From the NCBI GenBank assembly GCA_964503685.1, contig CAZDAW010000050.1:1-22526 (forward strand): a DNA stretch of 22,526 bases. The letters are read 5' to 3'. The notes under the pieces are model-generated. The model did not search any database. It saw nothing but the letters and a program-made list of their open reading frames with translations, and was not told where the DNA came from. This document shows, piece by piece, positions 8,332-17,130 of the stretch. The stretch is from CAZDAW01 sp964503685 (lineage in GTDB: Bacteria; Chloroflexota; Anaerolineae; Anaerolineales; Anaerolineaceae). Positions within the stretch are counted from its first letter, which is position 1. Every line of letters begins with the position of its first letter. A program made the translations under genes and the position numbers.

Positions 8332-8564
8332 CATATTCTCCTTAAAACCTGTTGATTGTTCTAAACAAAATTAACCTCTGCCCTCCCTGACATCAGAAAT
8401 AAAATAGATATTGCAAAGTTTACCAAATATTAATATTAAAATCAACCAGTATGTAAGATAAGAAAATAATTCTCCTCGTATGTTATGTAATGAAAGAGGC
8501 CGTTTTTTCTCTGATCACTACCCGCATTATCACCGTGATTTAACTGTGGTAAACTCATAATCCT
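8332..8564. other. Divergent intergenic region between the lipoprotein gene and mutS2
   Basis: About 230 AT-rich bases hold the 5' control regions of both genes. I see no ORF and no RNA gene. On the mutS2 side there is a promoter candidate (listed separately) and a short dyad ATCAC-C-GTGAT at 8530-8540 inside its spacer. On the lipoprotein side several hexamer pairs are possible and none stands out. Confidence 0.6.
8527..8555 (+). promoter_or_regulatory. Possible leaderless promoter of mutS2
   Basis: TTATCA (8527-8532) and TAAACT (8550-8555) are spaced by 17 bases, each with four of six consensus matches. The -10 ends 9 bases before the ATG, and no Shine-Dalgarno is present between them, which fits a transcript starting at or almost at the start codon. 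Confidence 0.35.
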
Positions 8565-10955
8565 ATGAACGATAAAAATCTTCGAACTCTGGAATTCTAC
8601 AAAGTGCTGGATCGTCTCGCGGGATACGCAGCATTTAGTCTCTCATCCGAGATGGCCAGGTCACTGCGTCCTTCTACAGATATTACTCAGGTGCAAATTC
8701 TGCTGGCGCAAACGACTGAAGCCCGTCGCCTGTTAAGCATAAATTATGACTTAAGTATTGGGGGTGCAAGTGATGTCCGTCATCTGGCCGACCTCGCTGC
8801 TCATGGCGGTGTGTTAGAGCCGCAGGATTTATTGGAAATTAAAGCAACTCTGATCTCTGCCAGAACGATGGCGCGTACATTTGAGAAATTAGGAGAGGGT
8901 TATCCTCACCTTGCATCAATTGCTTCAGAATTGCCTTCACCATTTGGTCTTGTCGATTCAATTACTCGTTCGATTTCTGATCAGGGTGAAATATTAGATA
9001 CAGCCTCTGAAAAACTGGCTTCTGTTCGCCATGAATTGGCAATCTCACATGAAAGATTGATCTCACGATTGGAACGGATCATTAACGATCCCAAAACAAT
9101 ACCCATGCTCCAGGAAGCGTTGATTACACAACGCGATGAACGTTACGTTATTCCATTGCGGGCCGAATTTAAAGGTCGAGTGAAAAGCATTATTCATGAT
9201 CAATCCTCTTCTGGCGCCACATTATTTGTAGAACCCCTGGTTGTGGTTGAACTAAACAATCGTTGGCGTGAATTGCAATTGGAAGAACGAGACGAAGAAA
9301 GACGCATATTAGCGGAATTATCCAGACAAGTCGGTGAATATGCAGGCCATATTATTCGGGCAGTTGAAACACTGGCTGCGCTTGATCTTGCGTTTATGCG
9401 CGCCAGGTATGCTGATGATCTTAGGGCTGTTGAGCCGATTATTCACCCATTGTTACCACAACCTGGCGTAAAAAATCCTGGCGCTGTCATACGTCTATAT
9501 CAAGCACGTCATCCATTGCTAGACCCGGAAAAAGTTGTGCCGCTTGATATAGATCTGGATTCACAAACCTACGCAATGGTGATTACCGGTCCAAATACAG
9601 GGGGGAAAACAGTCACATTAAAAACGGTTGGCCTTATGGTGTTGATGGTGGAAACGGGTTTGCATATTCCTGTTCAATCCGGTTCCGAGATATGCCTTTT
9701 TAAGTCGGTCTATGTGGATATTGGTGATGAGCAATCAATTGAGCAATCTTTATCAACGTTCTCGGGGCATATTCGGAACATAGTGACGATATTAAAGCAA
9801 GCTGATCAGTATTCCTTAGTGTTACTTGATGAGTTAGGCGCAGGCACTGACCCGCAGGAGGGGGCCTCGCTGGCGCGTTCAATTTTGGCTTATTTATTAG
9901 ATAAAGGGATTGTTACCCTGATAGCGACTCACTATCCAGAATTGAAAACTTACGCACATGCCACACCGGGTGTTGTTAATGCCAGTGTTGAATTTGATCT
10001 GAAAACACTTCGTCCGACTTATCATTTAACAATTGGTTTACCGGGACGTTCAAATGCTCTGGCGATTGCAGAACGTTTGGGATTACCGCAGGATATCATC
10101 AATTCAGCGCGCTCGGCAATCAACCCCGATGATTTGCGCGCTGAAGATTTGCTGGATGAGATACACCGGCAGCGGGATGCTGCACATCAAGCTCGCTCAG
10201 CAGCCGAAAAAGCGCGTTTTGAGGCAGAAACGTTGCGTAAGAAAATTTCCGATGAACTGGAAAAAATAGAAGAAGAGCGCCGCCTGATGTTGGAAAAAGC
10301 ACGGTTGGAAGTAGAAAAACAAGTGGAATCGCTTGAAGCCGAAATACAAGATATTCGGCGTGAGTTGATCCGCGCCCGGCAGCCGTTGGAAAAGATCAGA
10401 CAGGTTGAGGAGCAGGCTGGTGCTTTAGATGACCAGATTGAAAAATTAGCAAAACAGAAATCCGATTCAATTGTATCAAAGCAAAAGCCATTGCAGATAG
10501 GCGAGCATGTAAAATTAAAGTCATTGGATATGGAAGGTATTGTAACCAATCTGGATGAAGAAGAAGTTGAAATACAGGTTGGCGTATTACGACTCCGCGC
10601 TCGTTATTCGGAAATCAAAAGAAAAAATGATCAGGATATAAAGCCGACAATTCGTGAACAAAAAAAGCATGCTGAATCACAAAAGCGTATGTTGTTACCA
10701 GAATCTCCAGGCATGGAGATAGATTTACGAGGATATTGTGCAGAAGATGCGCTTTCTCTTGTTGAAAGTCATCTTGATTCAGCTTATTTAGCAGGCTTAC
10801 CTTTTGTACGGATTATTCATGGAAAAGGTACCGGCAGGTTGCGCCAGGCAATTCGTCAATATATAAATAATTCGCCGCATGTATCCAAATGGGAGCCTGG
10901 ACAAGAGAATGAGGGTGGAGACGGTGTTACTATCGTTAAAATAAAAATGGATTGA
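8565..10955 (+). CDS. mutS2: MutS2 family ATPase with C-terminal Smr domain
   Basis: A 796-residue MutS2, close to the usual family length. It lacks the mismatch-reading N-terminal domains of MutS and starts in the core/lever helices. The ATPase has Walker A GPNTGGKT (342-349), STFSGHI, and Walker B LLDELGAGTDPQE (Asp422, Glu423). A long Glu/Arg-rich coiled coil spans roughly 520-635, then a KOW/SH3-like segment (PLQIGEHVKLKSLDMEGIV), then the Smr nuclease-type domain with IDLRG (Asp720-Gly723) and HGKGTG (752-757). MutS2 proteins are reported to act on branched DNA or on collided ribosomes; the sequence does not decide between these. It is the only complete plus-strand gene here. The start has no Shine-Dalgarno. 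Confidence 0.97.
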   Translation: MNDKNLRTLEFYKVLDRLAGYAAFSLSSEMARSLRPSTDITQVQILLAQTTEARRLLSINYDLSIGGASDVRHLADLAAHGGVLEPQDLLEIKATLISARTMARTFEKLGEGYPHLASIASELPSPFGLVDSITRSISDQGEILDTASEKLASVRHELAISHERLISRLERIINDPKTIPMLQEALITQRDERYVIPLRAEFKGRVKSIIHDQSSSGATLFVEPLVVVELNNRWRELQLEERDEERRILAELSRQVGEYAGHIIRAVETLAALDLAFMRARYADDLRAVEPIIHPLLPQPGVKNPGAVIRLYQARHPLLDPEKVVPLDIDLDSQTYAMVITGPNTGGKTVTLKTVGLMVLMVETGLHIPVQSGSEICLFKSVYVDIGDEQSIEQSLSTFSGHIRNIVTILKQADQYSLVLLDELGAGTDPQEGASLARSILAYLLDKGIVTLIATHYPELKTYAHATPGVVNASVEFDLKTLRPTYHLTIGLPGRSNALAIAERLGLPQDIINSARSAINPDDLRAEDLLDEIHRQRDAAHQARSAAEKARFEAETLRKKISDELEKIEEERRLMLEKARLEVEKQVESLEAEIQDIRRELIRARQPLEKIRQVEEQAGALDDQIEKLAKQKSDSIVSKQKPLQIGEHVKLKSLDMEGIVTNLDEEEVEIQVGVLRLRARYSEIKRKNDQDIKPTIREQKKHAESQKRMLLPESPGMEIDLRGYCAEDALSLVESHLDSAYLAGLPFVRIIHGKGTGRLRQAIRQYINNSPHVSKWEPGQENEGGDGVTIVKIKMD

Positions 10956-10961
10956 GTTAAA

Positions 10962-11005
10962 AAAGAAGTCGGCAGTGAAAGTCCCCAGGCACTACCGACT
11001 TCTTT
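10962..11005. terminator. Terminator between convergent mutS2 and the SARP gene
   Basis: Arms 10962-10972 and 10995-11005 form a perfect 11-base-pair stem (AAAGAAGTCGG with its complement), extended inward by four more pairs after one mismatch. On the minus strand the stem runs into six T residues, so it is a strong terminator for the long minus-strand operon. On plus the tail is only TTT before GC-rich sequence, so termination of mutS2 would be weaker. A smaller GGGTC/GACCC hairpin follows at about 11009-11024. Confidence 0.8.
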
Positions 11006-11106
11006 GCACGGGTCCCCTGTGACCCATGCCCAAAAGCGACGTTTTGTATTAACAAATATAATTGATGACCGTTGCCGAAATGTGGACAAATAAAATGGAT
11101 TCGGAA

Positions 11107-13347
11107 TTATGTTGTATCAATTAAAAGTTTATCCAGTCGCGTTACAAGGTTTGCTTCGCCAGATTTTCGCGCGTATTCTAACCAGCTGATATAAAATTCC
11201 CGAATTTGTTCTTTAGGTAAATTGATGTGCGGTATCAATACCTCCGCTTTTTGATAAGCTGCGCATGTATCTTGACCAACTGGATGAATTTGTGATTGTT
11301 TAGCAACTGTAAACCAACAGCAAAAAGCGGATTCTAATTCTCCTGCGGCTTCATAGTGTTGAGCAATTGCCTTCATATTTTCAAGACTATTAATCCCAGG
11401 CAAATCTGCCATTGAATGGGCAACGCGACTATGCAACATACACTTTCTTGCTGGACTGATTTCCAGTAGCAGAGCTTCGCGAATTTTGAAATGGACGAAT
11501 TGGTAATCCACTCCTTTTCTATATGCACCATTGATTGATTCGATAAGGCGTGCTGTTTCTAGATTTTCGATTGCGCAAATAACCTGTTCAGTCCTTAATC
11601 CACTGGCCTTTACGAGGAGAGGAATATTGAACTCATTACCAATTATTGCAGCAAGCATCAACACTTGATGGTCATCTGGATTAGTTCTGCTCATCTGTTC
11701 ATGTGCGGCCATGTAGATACTATTGGGAAGCGAGAACGTAAAACTATCGCTGTTTATATCGGGCATTGGCGTTTGTTCTAAAATTGAACGCAGTAATTCC
11801 AACGAAAAGTACACATTACCCCCGGAGTCTCGCAAGAGTTGATTAAAAAAATGAGGTGATCGTACGTGTGGTAAAACCATCCGCGATAATTCACTTATCT
11901 CATCTAGAGTTAATGGCTGTATTTGTATGAGCGGAAATTTTTGTGTGTCCTGTTGAATTGCAATTAATTCCTGAAGAGAAGCATTGGGTATGTCATTTCT
12001 GGCAGCGATTAAACAAAAACCATATTCAGGGAAAAATCTCCTGGATAGCAAATAAGAAAATGCCGATAAGGTTGCTTCATCTGCATATTGTGCATCGTCG
12101 AGAAATATAAATAATCTTTTGCTTTGGGCTAAAACCAAAAAGATTTGCTGCAATGCCTCGTAAAATTGCAGGCGAGCTTGATCTGGAGTGACGGGAACAC
12201 TTTTTGGGGAAGTTGGACATACAATATGGAGTTCAGGTAGGTGAAACGCTAATCGCGCAATCCAGATGTCGGGCAGTAGTTTCCATTCTTCAGGTGCAAC
12301 AAACCGGCGCAGCATGTCAACAATTGGCTGAAAAGGCAGAGCTCCTTCAAAAGGGCGGCAATTGGCAAGTAATAGCCGAGGAGAAGGCGCCATTCGACTA
12401 TAGCATTCTTTGATCAGGCGAGTCTTTCCTGCTCCGATTTCACCCATTATTACTGAAAATCCAGATTTTTGAATTTTCCGTTGTAAGTTTTCAATTAATT
12501 GGTTGCGTCCGATGTAGGGTGTACTCAGGGTTTGACGCAACGGCCATACAGGTCTGGTTTTTGGCTCTGGGAGTGATAGTTCTGATTGTATCCTTTCATT
12601 AAGCGATTGAAGCGCTGGAGATGGCTCGATATCTAACTCTCGTCGGAGTAGTTGTTTTACACACGCATAGTGTTTAATTGCCTCTGAGCGATGATCCATC
12701 CCGGCAAGTAAATGCATAACGCGGTAATGGAGTTCTTCATTTAGCTCATCATTTTCGAAGGCTTGGCGGAACCAGTATATGGCTGTTTCATGATCGCCAT
12801 TGGCAGTGCAGTGGTCGCCTAATCTTTCCAAAATCCGATTTCTTTGATGTTCCAGGTTTTGGCCTGTACGACTCAACCAATCGTCAAACGCTGGCGAGTC
12901 AGGCAGATTCGCCCCAGCCATAAAATGTGGCCCTCGCCAAAGTCGAATTGCTTTATGTAGGGTTTGATAAATTGATTCTGGAAGTGGGATTGTGGCAGGA
13001 ACCTGCCATGCGGGTTGTAGAATTGGTTCTATGAGATGTTGAAAATCAAGCTGATCTACATACACCAGGTCGAAATTTAAGCCAATCCGGTCTTGATCAG
13101 TTAAAAGTAAATCTGAGGCAGGTAAGTTGGCCCGGAGTTTGGATAAAACTTCGCGTAAATGCCGGCGAGCATCTTCCTCATTTTCATCGGGCCAGAATAG
13201 AAGAGGTAATTCTGCCCGACCGATAAAATTTCCGCGCGAGGCAAGATAGAAAAGCAAGGCGCGTGGCATTCGCCTTTGTATCTGAACGGGAATATTATCA
13301 TAATATATGGCAGGGGGGCCCAACAGAGAAATGTGGAGCAAAATCAC
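11107..13347 (-). CDS. SARP/BTAD-type transcriptional regulator with AAA-type ATPase domain
   Basis: A 746-residue regulator. Residues 1-90 fit an OmpR-type winged helix of the SARP kind (ISLLGPPAIYYDN, then RRMPRALLFYLASRG). Residues about 95-255 form a bacterial transcriptional activation domain of helical repeats. A STAND-like ATPase follows, with Walker A GEIGAGKT (302-309) and Walker B LFIFLDDAQ (Asp417, Asp418). The rest is helical and TPR-like, with no LuxR-type DNA-binding domain at the end, so DNA binding would rest on the N-terminus. The start codon is GTG; the next in-frame Met is at residue 27, inside the winged helix. It follows recN by 24 bases and is the last gene of the operon. 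Its targets are unknown. Confidence 0.88.
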   Translation of the reverse strand: MILLHISLLGPPAIYYDNIPVQIQRRMPRALLFYLASRGNFIGRAELPLLFWPDENEEDARRHLREVLSKLRANLPASDLLLTDQDRIGLNFDLVYVDQLDFQHLIEPILQPAWQVPATIPLPESIYQTLHKAIRLWRGPHFMAGANLPDSPAFDDWLSRTGQNLEHQRNRILERLGDHCTANGDHETAIYWFRQAFENDELNEELHYRVMHLLAGMDHRSEAIKHYACVKQLLRRELDIEPSPALQSLNERIQSELSLPEPKTRPVWPLRQTLSTPYIGRNQLIENLQRKIQKSGFSVIMGEIGAGKTRLIKECYSRMAPSPRLLLANCRPFEGALPFQPIVDMLRRFVAPEEWKLLPDIWIARLAFHLPELHIVCPTSPKSVPVTPDQARLQFYEALQQIFLVLAQSKRLFIFLDDAQYADEATLSAFSYLLSRRFFPEYGFCLIAARNDIPNASLQELIAIQQDTQKFPLIQIQPLTLDEISELSRMVLPHVRSPHFFNQLLRDSGGNVYFSLELLRSILEQTPMPDINSDSFTFSLPNSIYMAAHEQMSRTNPDDHQVLMLAAIIGNEFNIPLLVKASGLRTEQVICAIENLETARLIESINGAYRKGVDYQFVHFKIREALLLEISPARKCMLHSRVAHSMADLPGINSLENMKAIAQHYEAAGELESAFCCWFTVAKQSQIHPVGQDTCAAYQKAEVLIPHINLPKEQIREFYISWLEYARKSGEANLVTRLDKLLIDTT

Positions 13348-13371
13348 CGCCTGTGTCGAGTTTAAATTCTT

Positions 13372-15132
13372 CTATTCGGAGTCGATATGATTGCCGTGGG
13401 ATTGGCTTGTCTTTTTTACGTGATCTGCTGCTTGTAAGATTTCATTTGCAGATCTGAGAGTTCCTTCACTAATTGCTCCCATCATTTGGGCAAGCTCCCG
13501 TGTTCTTGCTTCTCCGCTTAAGATTTCGACCTCAGTTATCGTTCGTTCGTTTTCAACTTGTTTTTTTACGCGAAAATGTTGTTCGCTAAATGCAGCCAGT
13601 TGCGGCAGGTGTGTAACACAAAAAACCTGGTGCTGGCGGGCAAGTTTCCACAATTTGTATCCGACCACAACACCAACACGTCCTCCAATGCCTTGATCAA
13701 TTTCATCGAATATTAAAGTCGGTACAGGATCGGCTTTTGCCAGAACATTTTTTAACGCGAGCATCAGACGAGATGTCTCACCTCCGGAGGCTATTTTTGC
13801 CAGAGGTTTTAACCCTTCACCCGGGTTAGGCGCTAACAAAAATTCAATGTGATCCAATCCGTTTGCCTCGATGGCGACTTTTTGACCGTCTGCCAATAAC
13901 GCGCCTTGTTGATCGGGTATATATTGGAAATCCACCTCAAAGCGGGCGCCTTCCATGCGTAATTCTCCCAGCTCTCTTTCCATGGCGCGACCTAAATCCG
14001 CAGCAGCCTCACGCCTTTTTTGTGATAAATCCTGCCCCAGGGTCGATAGCTTTTGGAGTAGTTCTTTTTCTTCAGTTTCCAATTCGGCTATCCGTTCACT
14101 GGCATGGGCTATTTTATCCAATTGTTGTCGCGCATCGGCCGCGAAGGCGACAATCGCCTCAATTGAGTTGCCGTACTTTCGCTTCAGATTATGTATCAAT
14201 GCCAGGCGATCTTCTATCTGCTCCAACCGTTTTGGGTTAAACTCGATGCTTTCCTGGTAAGTCCTCAAATCACGAGTCAGGTCTGCCAGATTTTCGAGAC
14301 TGGCTTCAGCTTGTTCGAGTAGAGTGGTTTTTGTCGGATCGATACGGCTGATTGATGTCAGGGCGCGAGTGACTTGACCAAGTAAATCAGTTATACAGGC
14401 TGCTTCTGGCGAGCTTTCATCCAAAAGTTGTAATGCTTCCAGCGTTAAATCTGCCAGGTTCTCAGAATTAGCCAGACGATTTCGTGTTTCGACCAATTCT
14501 TCTTCTTCGCCAGGTTGAAGGCGTGCAGCTTCAATTTCCTGCGCCTGGTAATTAAGTAAATCGGCTCGCTGGGTTGCTTCTGTCTCAGATTGTCGTAAGG
14601 TTGCCAGTTCCTGGCGAATAGATTTTAACCGCTGATAGGTCTCGCTGTAAGGGATTAATAAATATCCGGTATTTGCATATCGGTCTAATAACCCGATATG
14701 TTGACGAGGATTGAGTAAAGACAGATGATCTGATTGTCCATGAATATCGACCAGGAAAGAACCAACTTCACGCAGCAGGTTATTATTGATAGCGCGACCA
14801 TTGATCCGCGCTATGCTCCTCCCCTCTCGCCGGATCTCTCGCCGCAGGATAATATAGTCCGGGTCTTCGATTAAATCTTCTTGCTCTAATAAGGTCTGAA
14901 TGTGCGGGCGTACGAGTTCTGTTATTCTGAAAGTACCTTCGACGCTGGCGCGTTCAGCCCCGGCGCGAATCGAATCAATTTCTGCCCGGCCGCCTAACAT
15001 CATTTCGATGGCATCCAGGATAATTGATTTGCCTGCGCCGGTTTCTCCTGTAAAGGTTACTAATCCTGACCCCATCTGCAAGTCAAGTTTTTCTATGATT
15101 GCGAAATTTTCGATATGTAATTCTGTGAGCAT
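13372..15132 (-). CDS. recN: DNA repair protein RecN
   Basis: A 586-residue SMC-like ATPase that is recruited to double-strand breaks and helps hold or align ends for RecA-dependent repair. The N-terminal half-ATPase begins LTELHIENFAIIEKL, with Walker A GETGAGKS (29-36). Residues about 150-360 form the coiled-coil arms. The C-terminal half has the signature ASGGETSR (448-455) and Walker B LIFDEIDQGIGGR (Asp476, Glu477). Length is near the family norm. The stop is TAG, and the SARP gene follows after 24 bases. There is no Shine-Dalgarno and a 56-base gap to the upstream gene. LexA-type control cannot be judged because I recognise no operator. Confidence 0.96.
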   Translation of the reverse strand: MLTELHIENFAIIEKLDLQMGSGLVTFTGETGAGKSIILDAIEMMLGGRAEIDSIRAGAERASVEGTFRITELVRPHIQTLLEQEDLIEDPDYIILRREIRREGRSIARINGRAINNNLLREVGSFLVDIHGQSDHLSLLNPRQHIGLLDRYANTGYLLIPYSETYQRLKSIRQELATLRQSETEATQRADLLNYQAQEIEAARLQPGEEEELVETRNRLANSENLADLTLEALQLLDESSPEAACITDLLGQVTRALTSISRIDPTKTTLLEQAEASLENLADLTRDLRTYQESIEFNPKRLEQIEDRLALIHNLKRKYGNSIEAIVAFAADARQQLDKIAHASERIAELETEEKELLQKLSTLGQDLSQKRREAAADLGRAMERELGELRMEGARFEVDFQYIPDQQGALLADGQKVAIEANGLDHIEFLLAPNPGEGLKPLAKIASGGETSRLMLALKNVLAKADPVPTLIFDEIDQGIGGRVGVVVGYKLWKLARQHQVFCVTHLPQLAAFSEQHFRVKKQVENERTITEVEILSGEARTRELAQMMGAISEGTLRSANEILQAADHVKKTSQSHGNHIDSE

Positions 15133-15188
15133 GATTTTATAATTTTGGAATGTGATTTACCTGATTATGATTATCTCATGAATTTTTA

Positions 15189-15716
15189 TTAATATCGAAT
15201 TTGAATTCCTGATAATCTGTAGTAAGCAGATGAAGTAACAAGTATTGTATACGCAATTTGCCAGACTAATGGCAGTATTGCAAACCCTCCACCCATGAGT
15301 AAATTCCCGATCACATTGATAAGGACAAGCGGCAAACTCCCCAGGACTACTGATAAAGCCATGATTTGAAAAAGACGTTTCGAGCGCCTCCGTTGAGTAA
15401 CAAACCGCACTGCTTCTGCAATAATAACGCCTGCAACAGGAGCGAGGAAGAGGGTAAAAAAGCCAAGTATGGATACTCCCAGACTGCCCAAAAAAGACAG
15501 GAGTCCCGCCAGAATAAACGTTAGAGGATAGTCGTACCATTGGGTGGTCTCAAATATCTTCTGTTGACCACGGACGCACGCTTTGCAACGATACCCCGTG
15601 GGTGTTAAAACAGCGCATTGTGGGCAGATCGGTCTTTCACAACGGTTACATCTCAGACTGGTTTCGCGGTCTGGATGATTGTAACAGGTTAAGGGTTGCG
15701 GAGGGGTATTATTCAT
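15189..15716 (-). CDS. B-box-like zinc-finger integral membrane protein
   Basis: 175 residues. The N-terminus carries a double zinc-site pattern, Cys11, His14, Cys23, Cys26, Cys31, Cys34, Cys44 and Cys47 (CYNHPDRETSLRCNRCERPIC, then CPQC and YRCKAC in shorter pieces). This is the pattern known ahead of the membrane domain in some bacterial rhomboid proteases. Here it is followed by about four hydrophobic segments (roughly 64-80, 81-101, 115-139, 144-165) with a basic loop QRRRSKR at 108-114. There is no rhomboid GxSG serine motif and no membrane histidine, so I do not call it a protease. The start overlaps the nadK stop as ATGA (15713-15716), indicating translational coupling. Function unknown. 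Confidence 0.85.
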   Translation of the reverse strand: MNNTPPQPLTCYNHPDRETSLRCNRCERPICPQCAVLTPTGYRCKACVRGQQKIFETTQWYDYPLTFILAGLLSFLGSLGVSILGFFTLFLAPVAGVIIAEAVRFVTQRRRSKRLFQIMALSVVLGSLPLVLINVIGNLLMGGGFAILPLVWQIAYTILVTSSAYYRLSGIQIRY

Positions 15717-16582
15717 CGATTTATACCAGTTGAGGGATTTTGATTCATGTGCGCTGTGAGATTTCTATAAAAATAACCAGGATCTTGAAAGCGAATAAAT
15801 TGGACATTTGCATTGCTTGAATGAGCGATGATTTTATCTCCATTTTCGAGGGGAATAGATGGCTGACCATCCAGGCTGAATACCGCCTGGTGGTCGGAAT
15901 AAACGGACATGGTTATAGAAGAATTTTCCGCCAGGATAATTGCTCTATCCACTGATAGATGGGGGGCGACAGGAATGACGAGGATATTGCGCAATTCTGG
16001 AGGCAATATCGGCCCACCTGCTGCCAATGCATATGCGGTGGAGCCGGTTGGCGTCGCCACAATAAGCCCATCAGCTACATAAGTAGTTAGAAATGAACCA
16101 TTGATATATGTGCTGATTTGTATTGGTCGTACAAGCTGGCCTCTACAAATTACAATCTCATTAAGGACATTCCAGCTTTGCGTCATCTGCTCATTGCGCC
16201 AATGTTCGGCTTGTATGAGCATTCGTTTTTCCAACCAATACTCCCCTTTTAATAGCAATGGCAGAATCCGCTGCAATTCGTGGGGTTGTACCTCCATTAA
16301 AAACCCAAAGCGCCCAAGATTAATTCCCAGAATCGGAATATTGTATGAAGCGCAGAGATGTCCTGCGCGAAGCATTGTGCCATCTCCGCCCAGCGCCACT
16401 AAAAGATCAAAAGCGCTATTTTTGATTCCCTGGAGCAGTTGTTGATCTTTTAGCGTATATTGTTTTACCTGTACGTGGTGGGCATTCAGATATTCTTCTA
16501 TTTCAACCGCCATACTTAATGCATCAGGAATTCTGGAGTGTGTTACAAGCGCGATGTTTTTGGGGAGAGATTGGGTTGACAT
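15713..16582 (-). CDS. nadK: NAD kinase
   Basis: A 289-residue cytoplasmic enzyme that phosphorylates NAD to NADP. The family marks are all present: GGDGT (65-69, with Asp67 as the general base), NE in VLNEIV (Asn141, Glu142), the DG pair (Asp171, Gly172) and TPTGSTAY (177-184). The C-terminal strand region ends with an ordinary tail. The ATG has no usual Shine-Dalgarno but sits one base after an inverted repeat containing a perfect -10 hexamer (16584-16604), so it may have its own start site inside the operon. It overlaps the zinc-finger membrane protein gene by 4 bases. NAD kinase beside recN is a recurrent bacterial arrangement. Confidence 0.96.
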   Translation of the reverse strand: MSTQSLPKNIALVTHSRIPDALSMAVEIEEYLNAHHVQVKQYTLKDQQLLQGIKNSAFDLLVALGGDGTMLRAGHLCASYNIPILGINLGRFGFLMEVQPHELQRILPLLLKGEYWLEKRMLIQAEHWRNEQMTQSWNVLNEIVICRGQLVRPIQISTYINGSFLTTYVADGLIVATPTGSTAYALAAGGPILPPELRNILVIPVAPHLSVDRAIILAENSSITMSVYSDHQAVFSLDGQPSIPLENGDKIIAHSSNANVQFIRFQDPGYFYRNLTAHMNQNPSTGINR

Positions 16583-16583
16583 G

Positions 16584-16604
16584 ACAGGATTAATTATATC
16601 CTGT
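16584..16604. repeat. Perfect inverted repeat in front of nadK
   Basis: ACAGGAT (16584-16590), 7-base spacer, ATCCTGT (16598-16604): seven perfect pairs. It ends one base before the nadK start codon and encloses the minus-strand TATAAT. It could be an operator or a weak RNA hairpin; there is no T-run, so it is not an intrinsic terminator. Confidence 0.6.
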
Positions 16605-16622
16605 AAGTTGGGAATTGATCAA
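16593..16622 (-). promoter_or_regulatory. Internal promoter for nadK, zinc-finger protein gene, recN and SARP gene
   Basis: On the minus strand TTGATC (16617-16622) is followed after 18 bases by a perfect TATAAT (16593-16598). The -10 ends 10 bases before the nadK ATG, predicting a leader of only a few bases. The -35 overlaps the last codons of the upstream nuclease ORF. Confidence 0.45.
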
Positions 16623-17128
16623 AGTCGCTGATCGCAAATTGAGTTGAATCCGCATCTTGCGCAGCGAGAGTGAATATCATGTGATCGATATACCTGGGCG
16701 CGGCGTTCTTGTATTCGCATTTCTGCCAGTATATCCAAAAGAGTAGATTCGAGTTCGGATGTGTATTCAATAGAATATGTTCGATTCGTGTAATGTAAGA
16801 TTCCATAAGGAGGTCTCTTACCGGTATGTTTCTCCACAAGAAAGCAGTAAGCAGCTAATTGATAGATATGCCCATCGTAGGGACCACCAGATACATTCGT
16901 CGATTTAACTTCGACAGGAATAATGGTCGAGCCTTTCTGGATGATGTAATCTGGCTTACCGGTCAGGTTAAGCGCCGGGTCATATAAAGGTTCCTCAACA
17001 TTTCCCCAGGCTTGGGTATCTGCATAGATGATTCTTCCTCCTGGCAAGCCGCTTGCCTGTTGTTGGCGCTTTGACTGCCAGAATAAAAATATTGCCAGAA
17101 GAAATAAAAAAATCGCCAGTATCAGCAT
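16619..17128 (-). CDS. Cas4/RecB-like PD-(D/E)XK nuclease, C-terminal part with catalytic core
   Basis: 169 residues. It begins with a transmembrane helix (LILAIFLFLLAIFLFW, 2-17), then SKRQQQASGLPGGRIIYAD. The nuclease core follows: Asp60 in LTGKPDYI, Glu73 and Lys75 in IPVEVKST, and a Q-x3-Y helix (Gln90, Tyr94 in YQLAAYC). Three C-terminal cysteines (156, 159, 165) in CARCGFNSICD match three of the four iron-sulfur ligands of Cas4-type nucleases. The fourth expected ligand and the first conserved His are in the preceding ORF, whose stop is two bases upstream in a different frame (TAACGATG). No Shine-Dalgarno is seen, so translation would depend on reinitiation. Members of the family are DNA exonucleases. 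No CRISPR array or cas genes are present, so a CRISPR role is not implied. Confidence 0.85.
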   Translation of the reverse strand: MLILAIFLFLLAIFLFWQSKRQQQASGLPGGRIIYADTQAWGNVEEPLYDPALNLTGKPDYIIQKGSTIIPVEVKSTNVSGGPYDGHIYQLAAYCFLVEKHTGKRPPYGILHYTNRTYSIEYTSELESTLLDILAEMRIQERRAQVYRSHDIHSRCARCGFNSICDQRL

Positions 17129-17130
17129 CG

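Noticed and set aside
15133..15188. Separate promoter for recN
   Set aside because: TATAAA lies only 3 bases before the ATG and there is no acceptable -35; co-transcription with nadK is simpler.
15189..15716. Rhomboid protease
   Set aside because: The zinc finger fits but there is no GxSG serine motif and no catalytic histidine in the membrane segments.
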